64,000 nucleotides of DNA from positions 20,274 to 84,273 of IMG/VR virus record IMGVR_UViG_3300023116_005108; one strand, written 5' to 3'. A model generated the notes under the pieces. The model ran no database searches. It worked only from the letters and a program-made list of their open reading frames with translations, and had not been told where the DNA came from. This document shows positions 1 to 8,373 of this stretch, in pieces (position 1 is the stretch's first letter; every line of letters begins with the position of its first letter). Source of the DNA: a virus. The position numbers and the translations under genes are program-made.

Positions 1-582
1 AAATTCATCTCTAACAGATTTTTGATTCATAGGAATGAAAGCATCGGATGCTGATGGAGGGGCAGAGCCAACTGTATTTATGTTCTTTCCAGCCTGTTCT
101 TCTAGGACATTCTTAGCCCAATCAGAATAGGTTAGTACATAATTTGCATCACAGAATAAATCAATCCATTCTGGATTCTGTGGCGATGCATCTACAGTTG
201 GCATCCATGCCCATTTGAAAATTCTTCTATATGGAGAATGATATACAAAGGCATCCATCCAATAATCACGAATTGTTAAAACAATATCTGGCTCGAAATC
301 TAAACAAACTCTTTCAAATCTCCAGCTTCCAAATTGATTGCCCGGACTAGAATTATACGATTTCATTTGTTCTTCGTTATGCTCATCTGGAAGAACTGGA
401 TAATTTTTCCAAGGAATACTGGAGCGTCTTGGATCATTAGCGGCTCCATATACAGACATTTCCGCTACATCGTATTTACCGCTTCTATATAGACGCGATA
501 TTACTTCCTTACTGTATTTTGCATATCCCGTATTTAGATATGCGGCCTCGCTAATGAAGAGTACTCTTTTTTTTCTAGCCAT
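1..582 (-). CDS. Glycosyltransferase, GT4-like, N-terminal part (runs off the window)
   Basis: Open minus-strand frame from ATG at 582 to the window edge, so the C-terminal half is missing. The start MARKKRVLFISEAAYLNTG has the beta-strand and Gly-rich loop typical of GT-B glycosyltransferases, and the stretch LTYSDWAKNVLEEQ (near residue 165) resembles CSDWAKNVI in the complete glycosyltransferase at 25266-26360. Its start overlaps the sigma-like gene by 8 bases, so the two are co-transcribed. Acceptor and donor sugar are unknown. Family call fairly sure, exact role unknown. Confidence 0.75.
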   Translation of the reverse strand, partial: MARKKRVLFISEAAYLNTGYAKYSKEVISRLYRSGKYDVAEMSVYGAANDPRRSSIPWKNYPVLPDEHNEEQMKSYNSSPGNQFGSWRFERVCLDFEPDIVLTIRDYWMDAFVYHSPYRRIFKWAWMPTVDASPQNPEWIDLFCDANYVLTYSDWAKNVLEEQAGKNINTVGSAPPSASDAFIPMNQKSVRDEF

Positions 583-1048
583 TATTTGTTGCTAGCCTTT
601 CTTTGATTTCTGAAAGTATTGAAGACACTTTATTCGAGTTTAGATTTAGTTTTTTGCCAATAGCTCTATTGGATTCGCCATTTCTCTTTAGTGTCACAAT
701 CTTTTCTTCAATTGTATTTTTTAAATTATAATAATCCAATACATCAGATTTGAGAATTTCTTCTGTTTCATCATAACTAAGGCTCTTTAATTCATTATAA
801 ATTAGTTCACGGCCAATCTTATTTTTTCTAATAAACTTTATCATATCATTCTTAGCACAGTGCGTAATAAATGTTGAGACCCTTCCTCGTTCTGGATTGT
901 ATTTATTTGCACTTTTGCAAATTGCTAAAAATCCAACTTGGATTAGATCTTCTATGCTAAATGCCTTGTTTGGGATATAAAGAGAATTTGCAATACTGTA
1001 GATAAGGTTTTTGTTCTCTTCAATCATTTTTTCAACTTGAGAATCCAT
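575..1048 (-). CDS. Sigma-70-like RNA polymerase sigma factor (small, region 2 plus region 4)
   Basis: 157 residues. Residues about 35-80 carry the region 2 pattern EDLIQVGFLAICKSANKY ... STFITHCAKNDMIKFI, which in this family binds the -10 element and core polymerase; the C-terminal 35 residues form a helix-turn-helix like region 4. GGAGG lies 6 bases before the second ATG (1048) and only 3 before the first (1051), so 1048 is preferred. It overlaps the SSB gene upstream (ATGA). A phage sigma factor would redirect host polymerase to phage (middle or late) promoters; which ones cannot be seen here. Confidence 0.8.
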   Translation of the reverse strand: MDSQVEKMIEENKNLIYSIANSLYIPNKAFSIEDLIQVGFLAICKSANKYNPERGRVSTFITHCAKNDMIKFIRKNKIGRELIYNELKSLSYDETEEILKSDVLDYYNLKNTIEEKIVTLKRNGESNRAIGKKLNLNSNKVSSILSEIKERLATNNG

Positions 1049-1380
1049 CATCGTCCTCCGTACTTAATAATCTTAAACTCGTTAATTCTAAAACAAATTA
1101 GCTCACTTGTTGGTGAGCCACTATTATCATGAGATATTGATCTGGCCGTTGAATCTACTATCAAAATGTAATCGCCGGGATCGGCATTAGATTCGATGGT
1201 CAGTGCTGCACCACCCCATGCTTCAAAGTTCAAAAGTTCATAATCAATTTTTTTGTTTTTAGACTTTGTACTTCTTCTATTTTCTATTTTAAGCTGTAAT
1301 GTTATTTTACAAATACTGGAATCGACATCTGTCTCAAAATTCTTGCTACGTATTTGCCCATAGAATATGCACTTATTCAT
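1048..1380 (-). CDS. ssb: Single-stranded DNA-binding protein, OB-fold
   Basis: 110 residues. The N-terminus (CIFYGQIRSKNFE) and the following alternating strands (ITLQLKIENRR, YELLNFEAWGGAA) match the SSB/PriB-type OB fold, shorter than bacterial SSB and without an acidic C-terminal tail (ends KYGGR). Binds ssDNA at forks and in recombination in this family. Sits directly upstream (in transcription: downstream) of the dnaE C-terminal half and overlaps the sigma-like gene. A second, more classical SSB lies at 26764-27102. Confidence 0.75.
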   Translation of the reverse strand: MNKCIFYGQIRSKNFETDVDSSICKITLQLKIENRRSTKSKNKKIDYELLNFEAWGGAALTIESNADPGDYILIVDSTARSISHDNSGSPTSELICFRINEFKIIKYGGR

Positions 1381-1389
1381 TTAACTGCC

Positions 1390-2949
1390 TCAAATGCTAA
1401 AAACTTTATCAATAATAAATGAATTTCTGGTTTTATCTTTTATTTGACCAGATAATAATACTGTGGCTCTATCGTATATTATATCTTTGTTTTGCTCGTA
1501 TACATCAGGAAAAATAACAATATTTTCTAATTCTCCAGAATCATCTTCGGCAGATACAAAAGCCATGATGTCGCCGTTCTTAGTTTTATGCTCTCTAACA
1601 GTTTTAATAATTACAGCAATAACACAATTGTCTGCTCTGCCATCTGTCAATTGTTTACATGTGGCATTTGCGTGACATGCATCTGAACAGGCGTTGAGTT
1701 CCGAGTGATTAATCGCATATCCAAGCAGCTTTTCTTCTATTCTAGCATATGTCATGGAGTTGTCAGCAAGATTCCTGCCGGGATTTTGAATTCTCATCAA
1801 GATATCCTCAATCTTCATGTATCGGCTCTGTGTAGATATAAATCCTCCATCCTTTTTAACTCCATAGGATAGTAGATTTTTTACAATTTCTGCCGCTGTT
1901 AAATTATTAATATTGAGATGTTCTTGTATTGACTGCATTTCTTTCTTGGTAAAGTCAGAAAAGCAGTGAAACTCATGAATCATTTCCGTTCTTGATTTGC
2001 CAAGACCAGCAAACGCACCAACGCTAATTAAGTTTTCTATAGCTCTCTTATTTACATTAGGTAGTACATGAACCAATAGGTTGGACCAGTTTATGCTTGA
2101 AATATTTGAGATACTATCCTTTAATTGTTGGAGATGAATTGCACCAACATTCTTGACGTTGCAAATGCCGAAATGAATAGCTGGAAACATACCATCGCGT
2201 TTTCCGAAAGTGAAGTTTTCCTCAAGTACTGAAATGCTTGGACCTTTGATTTCAAGACCTTCCGCTCTTGCTGCCATAATAAGTTGACGCTTTTCCATAT
2301 CGGGATCAATCTTATCATCGGCATCTCGTAGCCAGTTTTTCATAAACCTGTCAACATAGTAATTTTTTATATAAGCTGACCAATAGGCCATTTTAGCATA
2401 TGCTACTGCATGAGATTTATTGAATGAATACCTAGCCGACTTTTCGATCATGTCAAAGATCTCAGTAGCCTTGCTTTCTTCAATATTATTTTGTTTAGAT
2501 CCATCAATAAACTTGACGCGAACCTGCTTCATCAGATCCGCCTTCTTTTTACCAATAGCCTTGCGTAAGTCGTCTGCCTCTTTCAAGTTGAATCCAGCCA
2601 TCTTAACAGCGATTTCCATCGCCTGTTCTTGATATACAATAACTCCGTAAGTTTCTTCAAGTAGCTTATCAATAGCTGGATGCAGGCTTGGAACTTTATC
2701 TTTACCATGCTTTCTATCTACATAATGCTGGGTCATAGACTTTCCATCGACGAAAGCCTTTAAGGTTCCGGGTCTAATAATACTAATCAGTGCTGCTAAT
2801 TCAAGAATATTATCAGGCTTCAGTGCCCTGCACCATGTCTTGCCAAGATGACTCTCAATTTGAAAGCATCCCTTGACACGGCCTTCGCCAATCATATCCC
2901 AAACGGCACGATCATTTTCATTCAATTTTGTGATATCAATCTTCTGCAT
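1390..2949 (-). CDS. dnaE: DNA polymerase III alpha subunit, C-terminal half (fingers, helix-hairpin-helix, OB)
   Basis: 519 residues beginning at the DnaE fingers domain (IDITKLNENDRAVWDMIGEG ... GCFQIES), with TYGVIVYQEQAMEIAVKMAG and YSFNKSHAVAYAKMAYWS, and ending in an OB-fold. The three catalytic palm aspartates are not here but in the separate gene at 3654-5492. No intein sequence precedes the first Met. The two halves are separated by an exonuclease gene and must associate in trans. Homology is plain; the split is the odd feature. Confidence 0.92.
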   Translation of the reverse strand: MQKIDITKLNENDRAVWDMIGEGRVKGCFQIESHLGKTWCRALKPDNILELAALISIIRPGTLKAFVDGKSMTQHYVDRKHGKDKVPSLHPAIDKLLEETYGVIVYQEQAMEIAVKMAGFNLKEADDLRKAIGKKKADLMKQVRVKFIDGSKQNNIEESKATEIFDMIEKSARYSFNKSHAVAYAKMAYWSAYIKNYYVDRFMKNWLRDADDKIDPDMEKRQLIMAARAEGLEIKGPSISVLEENFTFGKRDGMFPAIHFGICNVKNVGAIHLQQLKDSISNISSINWSNLLVHVLPNVNKRAIENLISVGAFAGLGKSRTEMIHEFHCFSDFTKKEMQSIQEHLNINNLTAAEIVKNLLSYGVKKDGGFISTQSRYMKIEDILMRIQNPGRNLADNSMTYARIEEKLLGYAINHSELNACSDACHANATCKQLTDGRADNCVIAVIIKTVREHKTKNGDIMAFVSAEDDSGELENIVIFPDVYEQNKDIIYDRATVLLSGQIKDKTRNSFIIDKVFSI

Positions 2950-2986
2950 CTTTATTGACCTTGTTATTTTTTTTCTTTATGTTCAA

Positions 2987-3667
2987 TCATGCAAATGCAC
3001 CCTTAAACGTTTTACGAGACGCTGTGCTTCTTAACATTCTCATAGTTCTACAGAATAATTCCGCTGTCATAATAACGTCGGACATTGCATCATGTGCCGT
3101 CCCTTTATCGTAACCCATATATCCACGGACAAGATTATCGGCAGAAAGTGAATTCACATCTTTATTGTTTTCAAACAATGCAAACATAAAGTCAAGCATG
3201 TCAATGCTATGAATTCGATTGAACAAATCCTGCTCGCCACGCTTGTTATCTACAGGTCCAAAATTCCACGGATCTGTCGTACATAGGCGATTCACGATGA
3301 TAGAGTCAAAACCCTTGATATTATATCCTACAGATACTGGTGCCGACCAATTACTTCCTTTGAAGTTGTACTGATTGACGTAATCTGTAAAGTTTTTCCA
3401 GACGGCTTTAATAGTTGGTGCCTTCTTTAGCATTTCTGCGGTCTTTCCGTGAACTGCAACGGCACCATCTTCAAGCGGGTCAACACCAAGTGTTTCACAC
3501 TTTTTTATGTTTAGCTCTGGCTTCATTAAAGACTGAAACTCGGAACCTTCTTTGATTTCAAGTTTACGACCATGAACAACAACAGCGGCAATCTGTACGG
3601 GTTGTGTTGTGTACGGATTAGCTGATGTAGTTTCAAAGTCATAAACAATGTAGTCACGATAATTCAT
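2987..3667 (-). CDS. DnaQ-like 3'-5' exonuclease (DEDDh)
   Basis: 226 residues from ATG 3667, which has GAGGA 9 bases upstream (an in-frame TTG at 3682 has no such site). Motif I YDFETTS, motif II GYNIKGFD and motif III HDAMSD give the DEDDh catalytic set. In this family the enzyme proofreads for Pol III alpha. It lies between the two dnaE halves and overlaps the end of the N-terminal half by 14 bases, so the whole split polymerase plus proofreader is one translation-coupled unit. Confidence 0.9.
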   Translation of the reverse strand: MNYRDYIVYDFETTSANPYTTQPVQIAAVVVHGRKLEIKEGSEFQSLMKPELNIKKCETLGVDPLEDGAVAVHGKTAEMLKKAPTIKAVWKNFTDYVNQYNFKGSNWSAPVSVGYNIKGFDSIIVNRLCTTDPWNFGPVDNKRGEQDLFNRIHSIDMLDFMFALFENNKDVNSLSADNLVRGYMGYDKGTAHDAMSDVIMTAELFCRTMRMLRSTASRKTFKGAFA

Positions 3668-5492
3668 AATTAATTTCCTCAACAGTATTTGAAATTTTCT
3701 CCAGAAGAGAAACGCCTAAAATGTCAAATTTAACACATCCAATAGCTTCTAAGTCGCCCATTTCCATGCCCGCAATTTGCTCGGAACTACGAGATGATTT
3801 TACCATAGGGCAGATTTTTGTCAAGTCATCAGATGCAATTACAACGCCAGCAGCATGTTTGCCTTGAGTTTTGAAGACGCCTTCCATACGCATTGCCTGC
3901 TCAAACACCTTAGCATACTCGCCTTGTAGAGTATCGTCATCGTCAAGCCAGCAGTAATCAATTAGAGAATTCCTGTCATTTTCCAAAGCCCAGCGAATTA
4001 CTGATGGATTATCCATTTCTTCCAGCAGGTCGGAAATGGCAGCTTCGTTTGGAATCCTCTCCGTAATCTTATTCATTTCGTCAAAACTGCACGACTCATT
4101 GACTCTTAACACTTCCTTCAAAATAGACCTTCCTGCAAGTCTACCAAATGTAAGCATCTGGCAAACTTGACTATCGCCATATTTATTCTTTAGATATTCG
4201 ACAACCTTATCACGGTACGATGGCGGAAAGTCAATGTCGATATCGGGAAGTGATACATGATCTTCAGTATTTCTACCTTCATTATAGAATCGTTCAAAAA
4301 TCAAGCCATATTCAATTGGGTCGATTAGAGTAATTCCTGTGAGATAGCATACTAATGATCCACCACCAGAACCTCGACCGGGACCAACCAAGCATCCTTG
4401 ATTTCTAAAATAGTTAACATAATCTTGAACGATTAAGAAGTATCCGGCAAGATTTGCCTTTTCGATAACCTCTAGCTCTTTAAGTACACGATCTTTATAT
4501 ATATCATATTTATATGGATCTACTCCAGTCATAATGAGACGTTTCCATCCCTTACGACATAGCTCCTTTAGATATTCATCTTCAGTGCTTCCATCCGGAG
4601 TTTCAAAGTTTGGCAGCTTAGGTTTGGATAGGATATTAATGTCGGCACACAATTCAGTAATCTTGTCAAGATTATCTACCTGTTCTGAACTGTATGCTGC
4701 TTCAATAGCTTCTCTAGTCTTGATATGGTATGAGCTACTCCTAATAAATTTAAGCAAGTCGATATCTTTAGCATTGCTAATCTTATCGGCAAGTTGACGC
4801 ATAGTTGTCTTCAGCTTAGTACAGATTAATACGCGATGATCAACAGCATCTTTTCTTTCGGGATAATAACTTGATGTATTCGGAATTACATTGTCATAGA
4901 CGGATAGAATGTCAGACATTACCTTGGAGATCGGGAAAGTATCTGAGTCAAGATTGTTGACTTCTAGATAATAATGAGCAAATGTTTGATGCATCAACGC
5001 TATTTCATCATTGAGTATTTCTTTCCAGTTATTGTCAATGCATGACTTAACCATTTCAATATCGGCAGCATCAAAGATGCAGTCTATATTTGGAAATAGT
5101 TTATTAAATAGCTTACTACCGACATAGCCATCAATGCAGATAAAGTTGTCTGGATTAATGCTTTGTGTCAAATCGGCAAATGAAATTTTTGGAGTGCCAT
5201 CATGGTTATCTTTAGAATTGGCCTGAGATATAACTCCGAGTAAATCATCCCATGCTTCAATATTTCTACATACAAGAGTTAGTCTTGAATTATCATCTAA
5301 GATAATCTCAGATCCAATGAGCGGGGTGATATCTTCCTTTTTACATGCTTGTATGAAATTAACGCAGCCGCTAATCGTGGCTACATCAGTAATTCCAGCA
5401 TATCTATATCCAGCATCTTTGCAGGCTTTGGCAATCTGCTTAGATCGAGATGTAGACATAAGTAATGAATAATGGCTGTGATTTCTAATCAT
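3654..5492 (-). CDS. dnaE: DNA polymerase III alpha subunit, N-terminal half (PHP and palm)
   Basis: 612 residues. PHP domain at the N-terminus (HSHYSLL, His5 and His7), then the palm: GPGRGSGGGSLV (370-381), LPDIDIDF (415-422) with two catalytic Asp, and VKFDILG (587-593) with the third. The protein stops about 20 residues after KFDILG, i.e. at the palm/fingers boundary. The C-terminal half is encoded at 1390-2949. Complete by its own boundaries (natural stop, good coupling to the exonuclease gene), so this is a gene split rather than a random truncation. Confidence 0.93.
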   Translation of the reverse strand: MIRNHSHYSLLMSTSRSKQIAKACKDAGYRYAGITDVATISGCVNFIQACKKEDITPLIGSEIILDDNSRLTLVCRNIEAWDDLLGVISQANSKDNHDGTPKISFADLTQSINPDNFICIDGYVGSKLFNKLFPNIDCIFDAADIEMVKSCIDNNWKEILNDEIALMHQTFAHYYLEVNNLDSDTFPISKVMSDILSVYDNVIPNTSSYYPERKDAVDHRVLICTKLKTTMRQLADKISNAKDIDLLKFIRSSSYHIKTREAIEAAYSSEQVDNLDKITELCADINILSKPKLPNFETPDGSTEDEYLKELCRKGWKRLIMTGVDPYKYDIYKDRVLKELEVIEKANLAGYFLIVQDYVNYFRNQGCLVGPGRGSGGGSLVCYLTGITLIDPIEYGLIFERFYNEGRNTEDHVSLPDIDIDFPPSYRDKVVEYLKNKYGDSQVCQMLTFGRLAGRSILKEVLRVNESCSFDEMNKITERIPNEAAISDLLEEMDNPSVIRWALENDRNSLIDYCWLDDDDTLQGEYAKVFEQAMRMEGVFKTQGKHAAGVVIASDDLTKICPMVKSSRSSEQIAGMEMGDLEAIGCVKFDILGVSLLEKISNTVEEINYELS

Positions 5493-5524
5493 ATATCAAT
5501 TCCTTACACTTACAGCAAGTTTTA

Positions 5525-6541
5525 CTAATTACTTTCATTATCTTCTCCAAGTCTACCTCCACCAGCACCATATTTTCCAAGTTTATTCAAATTAGCATGT
5601 TCGCATACAACAGTGTTCATACCCTTAGATCTTATCAAATCATGGAAGTATTGGCAAGTAGTTTTTCCAGAATCTTGAAACTCTTCTGAAAATTTACACA
5701 ATTTTGTACACTTCCAGTTTTGCTGATCTATAGAGAGTTGTCTCGGCAGGTCAACTGATCGGATGTATTCAAACTTTTCCCGAAGCATGTCTTCTGCTTT
5801 CTTGTAATCCTCTTCGCTAAAGACAATATCAAAAACCCCGCCATTATTAACATAATAAATGGATACATAGAAATTTCTTTCTGGGAAGAGATTCTTTAAT
5901 GCGTAATAATAGAGTAGCAATTGTTTATCAGAGCAAAGATCTTCGTAGGTCTTTTCTTTACCTGTTGCCCAATTCAATCGCTTGCCGGTTTTATAATCCA
6001 AGACTTGGAAGTACAGATCATCCTCTTTGATAATTACGTCGATTGTGCCCTTGATAGAAAGATATCCATCAAATACTTTGTCATTAATCTCATATCGGTA
6101 CTTAGCCCAATCTTGCTTAATCTCAATATCAAAGAATTGCTCTGTGGCATTGATATTTTGATTTCTCGGGTCCATATAGCCATCATTGTAAGCTAATGCT
6201 TTGTATACCCATCCAATACATGTCTGTAGATCTTTTGGTCCTAAGCCAACATCTTCTTCATGATATTTGTAGTATTCAAAGCATAGCTCTGTAACGAATT
6301 CTATATCATCGCATTGAGCAAACGTTAAGTCCTGAATGTCATCATTCTTCAGTTTTCTTTTCTTCTCTTCTTGAGCCTTTTTCTTGTCAGCCAGTACCTG
6401 CATTACACGATGAAAGACCGTACCTAGTACGGCCTTTTTATTCGTTTTATCTTTCATGCCTAATACGTACTGAAAGAAATATTTCATTTCGCACATCTCA
6501 AACGTGCCTAATGAACTGCTTCTATGGTAACATATAATCAT
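5525..6541 (-). CDS. RecB/Cas4-like PD-(D/E)XK nuclease
   Basis: 338 residues. Shows the PDDEXK_1 layout: GTVFHRVMQ (His motif, about residue 41), GTIDVIIKEDDLYFQVLDYKTGK (core D...D-Y-K) near 185, and a Cys cluster near 287-305 (CTKLCKF ... CQYF) plus an early CEMKYFF, consistent with an iron-sulfur Cas4/AddB-like nuclease. Such phage enzymes process DNA ends in recombination or host DNA degradation. Sits between dnaE and dNMP kinase genes. Confidence 0.8.
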   Translation of the reverse strand: MIICYHRSSSLGTFEMCEMKYFFQYVLGMKDKTNKKAVLGTVFHRVMQVLADKKKAQEEKKRKLKNDDIQDLTFAQCDDIEFVTELCFEYYKYHEEDVGLGPKDLQTCIGWVYKALAYNDGYMDPRNQNINATEQFFDIEIKQDWAKYRYEINDKVFDGYLSIKGTIDVIIKEDDLYFQVLDYKTGKRLNWATGKEKTYEDLCSDKQLLLYYYALKNLFPERNFYVSIYYVNNGGVFDIVFSEEDYKKAEDMLREKFEYIRSVDLPRQLSIDQQNWKCTKLCKFSEEFQDSGKTTCQYFHDLIRSKGMNTVVCEHANLNKLGKYGAGGGRLGEDNESN

Positions 6542-6547
6542 ATTAAA

Positions 6548-7369
6548 TCACTTTATTGATGCGGTGTACTTGCCCATTTCTCTGATCTTTTTGGTGACAC
6601 CAAGGTTAATTAGTTCATCCAAGAATGCCTTGCATGATTGATTAATATCTAAATTTGAATTATCAATGATTGCGTCAAACTTATTATAATTGTCTGCGTC
6701 AATTTCACTCTGATGAGTGCTTTCATAGAGTGAGCGAGTTAGTCTAATAACTTTTCCACCACGCTTTTGCACAGCCTCAATCTCATTTAAGAATCGACAG
6801 TCGCCAATAACAGCAATCTCTGGTTTATCAGCTTCAATTCTTCGAAAGCAATTTTCCAACCAGATTGGCTGGTACATTTTACGCATAACGTCTGTGCCAA
6901 AGAATTGCATGAACTCACGAGCGGTCATTGGTCCCTTATGATGACATATCTTACCGTTGGGACCAATATCGCTAGTATCTCCCGGCATATTTTCCCATAA
7001 TAGATGCTCCTGAATCTGATTCTTTTGTTCGTCTGTTCCATAGACACATTCTGGTGGAATATTAAATAGCATAACACAGATTTCTTTTAATGAATCTGCG
7101 AAATTATAGCCGCGAATAAGAGGCCAAATTCTACGAGAGGCATATTGGAAAAATTCATCCGTATGCTGCTGTAGATCAAGAACTCCAAGTTCTTCAAACT
7201 CTTTTCCATTTTCATCATGAAAAGTACAGTTTACCACAAGCTCCCCTTCCGGGGAAATTAGAAACTTTTCAACAATATCATGGCGTTTCATCTCATGACC
7301 ATGTAGATAGTTGGAAAGAGTAGTCTTTCCTGATTGCTTTTTACCGCATAATGCAATGATCTGTGTCAT
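6548..7369 (-). CDS. Deoxynucleoside monophosphate kinase
   Basis: 273 residues from ATG 7369 (AAGGA 9 bases upstream; overlaps the stop of the primase gene as ATGA). P-loop GKKQSGKTT near residue 8; MTAREFMQFFGTDVMRKM and VIGDCRFLNEIEAVQKRGG match phage T4 gp1-type dNMP kinases, with the late TRSLYESTHQSE substrate region. Converts dNMPs to dNDPs, feeding the NrdA/B and ThyX products here into dNTP supply. Confidence 0.88.
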   Translation of the reverse strand: MTQIIALCGKKQSGKTTLSNYLHGHEMKRHDIVEKFLISPEGELVVNCTFHDENGKEFEELGVLDLQQHTDEFFQYASRRIWPLIRGYNFADSLKEICVMLFNIPPECVYGTDEQKNQIQEHLLWENMPGDTSDIGPNGKICHHKGPMTAREFMQFFGTDVMRKMYQPIWLENCFRRIEADKPEIAVIGDCRFLNEIEAVQKRGGKVIRLTRSLYESTHQSEIDADNYNKFDAIIDNSNLDINQSCKAFLDELINLGVTKKIREMGKYTASIK

Positions 7370-8373
7370 CAAAATTTTCCTTGAATTTGAGGCTTGATTA
7401 GTTCATTGACTTCATTGACTGTCATATCGCCAATGTCGTTTTTGGGAATTTCCACAGTATAAATATTAAATAAAAGTTTCAATCGCTCATATATGTCTCT
7501 TTTACAAGCGTCACCCGCTTTATCATTGTCAGACATAATAATCACATTTGAAACGCCGGTCTTTTGAATCAGAAATTCTTGAGCATCGCTAATCTTTGAA
7601 CCGAATATTCCAACGGCATTTCTAATACCAGATTCCCAAAGACGGATAACATCGCCTTGTCCCTCTGCTAGTATTATAGTCGCACTTCTACTAATATGCT
7701 CAATTGCTTTTCCGTAATTATACAAAAAGTTGGATTTATTGAATCCCTTTTGGTTAATCCATTTTCTAGGGTCATTACCTATAGTTCTACCGACGCATCC
7801 AACCATGTACTCATCATTCTCATCGTACACTGGAAATACAATACGCTTGTACATTTGACTATCGGGCCTAGTGCATAATCCTACATCAAAAAGATCTAGT
7901 GCTTCTTGAGAGAATCCTCTATTGATATAGTATTGTGCAGGAAAGGTAAGGTGTTTCCTTACCGTAGATCTTGTTATCTTATTTTGTAGTTTCTCAACTT
8001 TTCTTGTATTTTTCAGTAATTTATCTAGTGCTTCTGATGACTTATAAGTAATTGAAATGTCTATTTTTACGCCAGAGCAAAAATCTTGACAGAACTTAAT
8101 AACTTCTGGAAACTTATAAGGTTTTTTGAATTTATTCTCAAGGAGCATCCAGACTAAAGAAATAATATCATTAGTTGACTTCTCATTGTGACATCCCTGA
8201 GTATTACAAAACCATTTACCGCAGTGATCTTCATGATCTTCGTCAATATTGATATTGAATGCAGTAACATTGTCTCCTTCATGGACTGGACAAGAACTTA
8301 TCAGTAGGTTATGTGACTCGTAATATTCATTAATTTCAAAAAAGGCAAAGAAATCAAAAATCTTCTTCACCAT
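7369..8373 (-). CDS. DnaG-like DNA primase (zinc-binding and TOPRIM domains)
   Basis: About 334 residues. N-terminal zinc site SSCPVH ... WFCNTQGCH; central RNA-polymerase core (RIVFPVYDENDEYMVGCVGRT); TOPRIM with ILAEGQGDVIRLWESG and IIMSDNDKAG (conserved E and DxD). Makes RNA primers at the fork. Start: ATG 8373 or GTG 8370, both after GAGGA; a longer frame to 8460 would overlap the helicase gene by over 100 bases and is unlikely. Shorter than bacterial DnaG, lacking its helicase-binding C-terminus. Confidence 0.88.
   Translation of the reverse strand: MVKKIFDFFAFFEINEYYESHNLLISSCPVHEGDNVTAFNINIDEDHEDHCGKWFCNTQGCHNEKSTNDIISLVWMLLENKFKKPYKFPEVIKFCQDFCSGVKIDISITYKSSEALDKLLKNTRKVEKLQNKITRSTVRKHLTFPAQYYINRGFSQEALDLFDVGLCTRPDSQMYKRIVFPVYDENDEYMVGCVGRTIGNDPRKWINQKGFNKSNFLYNYGKAIEHISRSATIILAEGQGDVIRLWESGIRNAVGIFGSKISDAQEFLIQKTGVSNVIIMSDNDKAGDACKRDIYERLKLLFNIYTVEIPKNDIGDMTVNEVNELIKPQIQGKF

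Noticed and set aside
1390-5492. Split intein in DnaE
   Set aside because: No intein-type Cys/His blocks at the end of the N-half or the start of the C-half, and the break is not at the known intein site.
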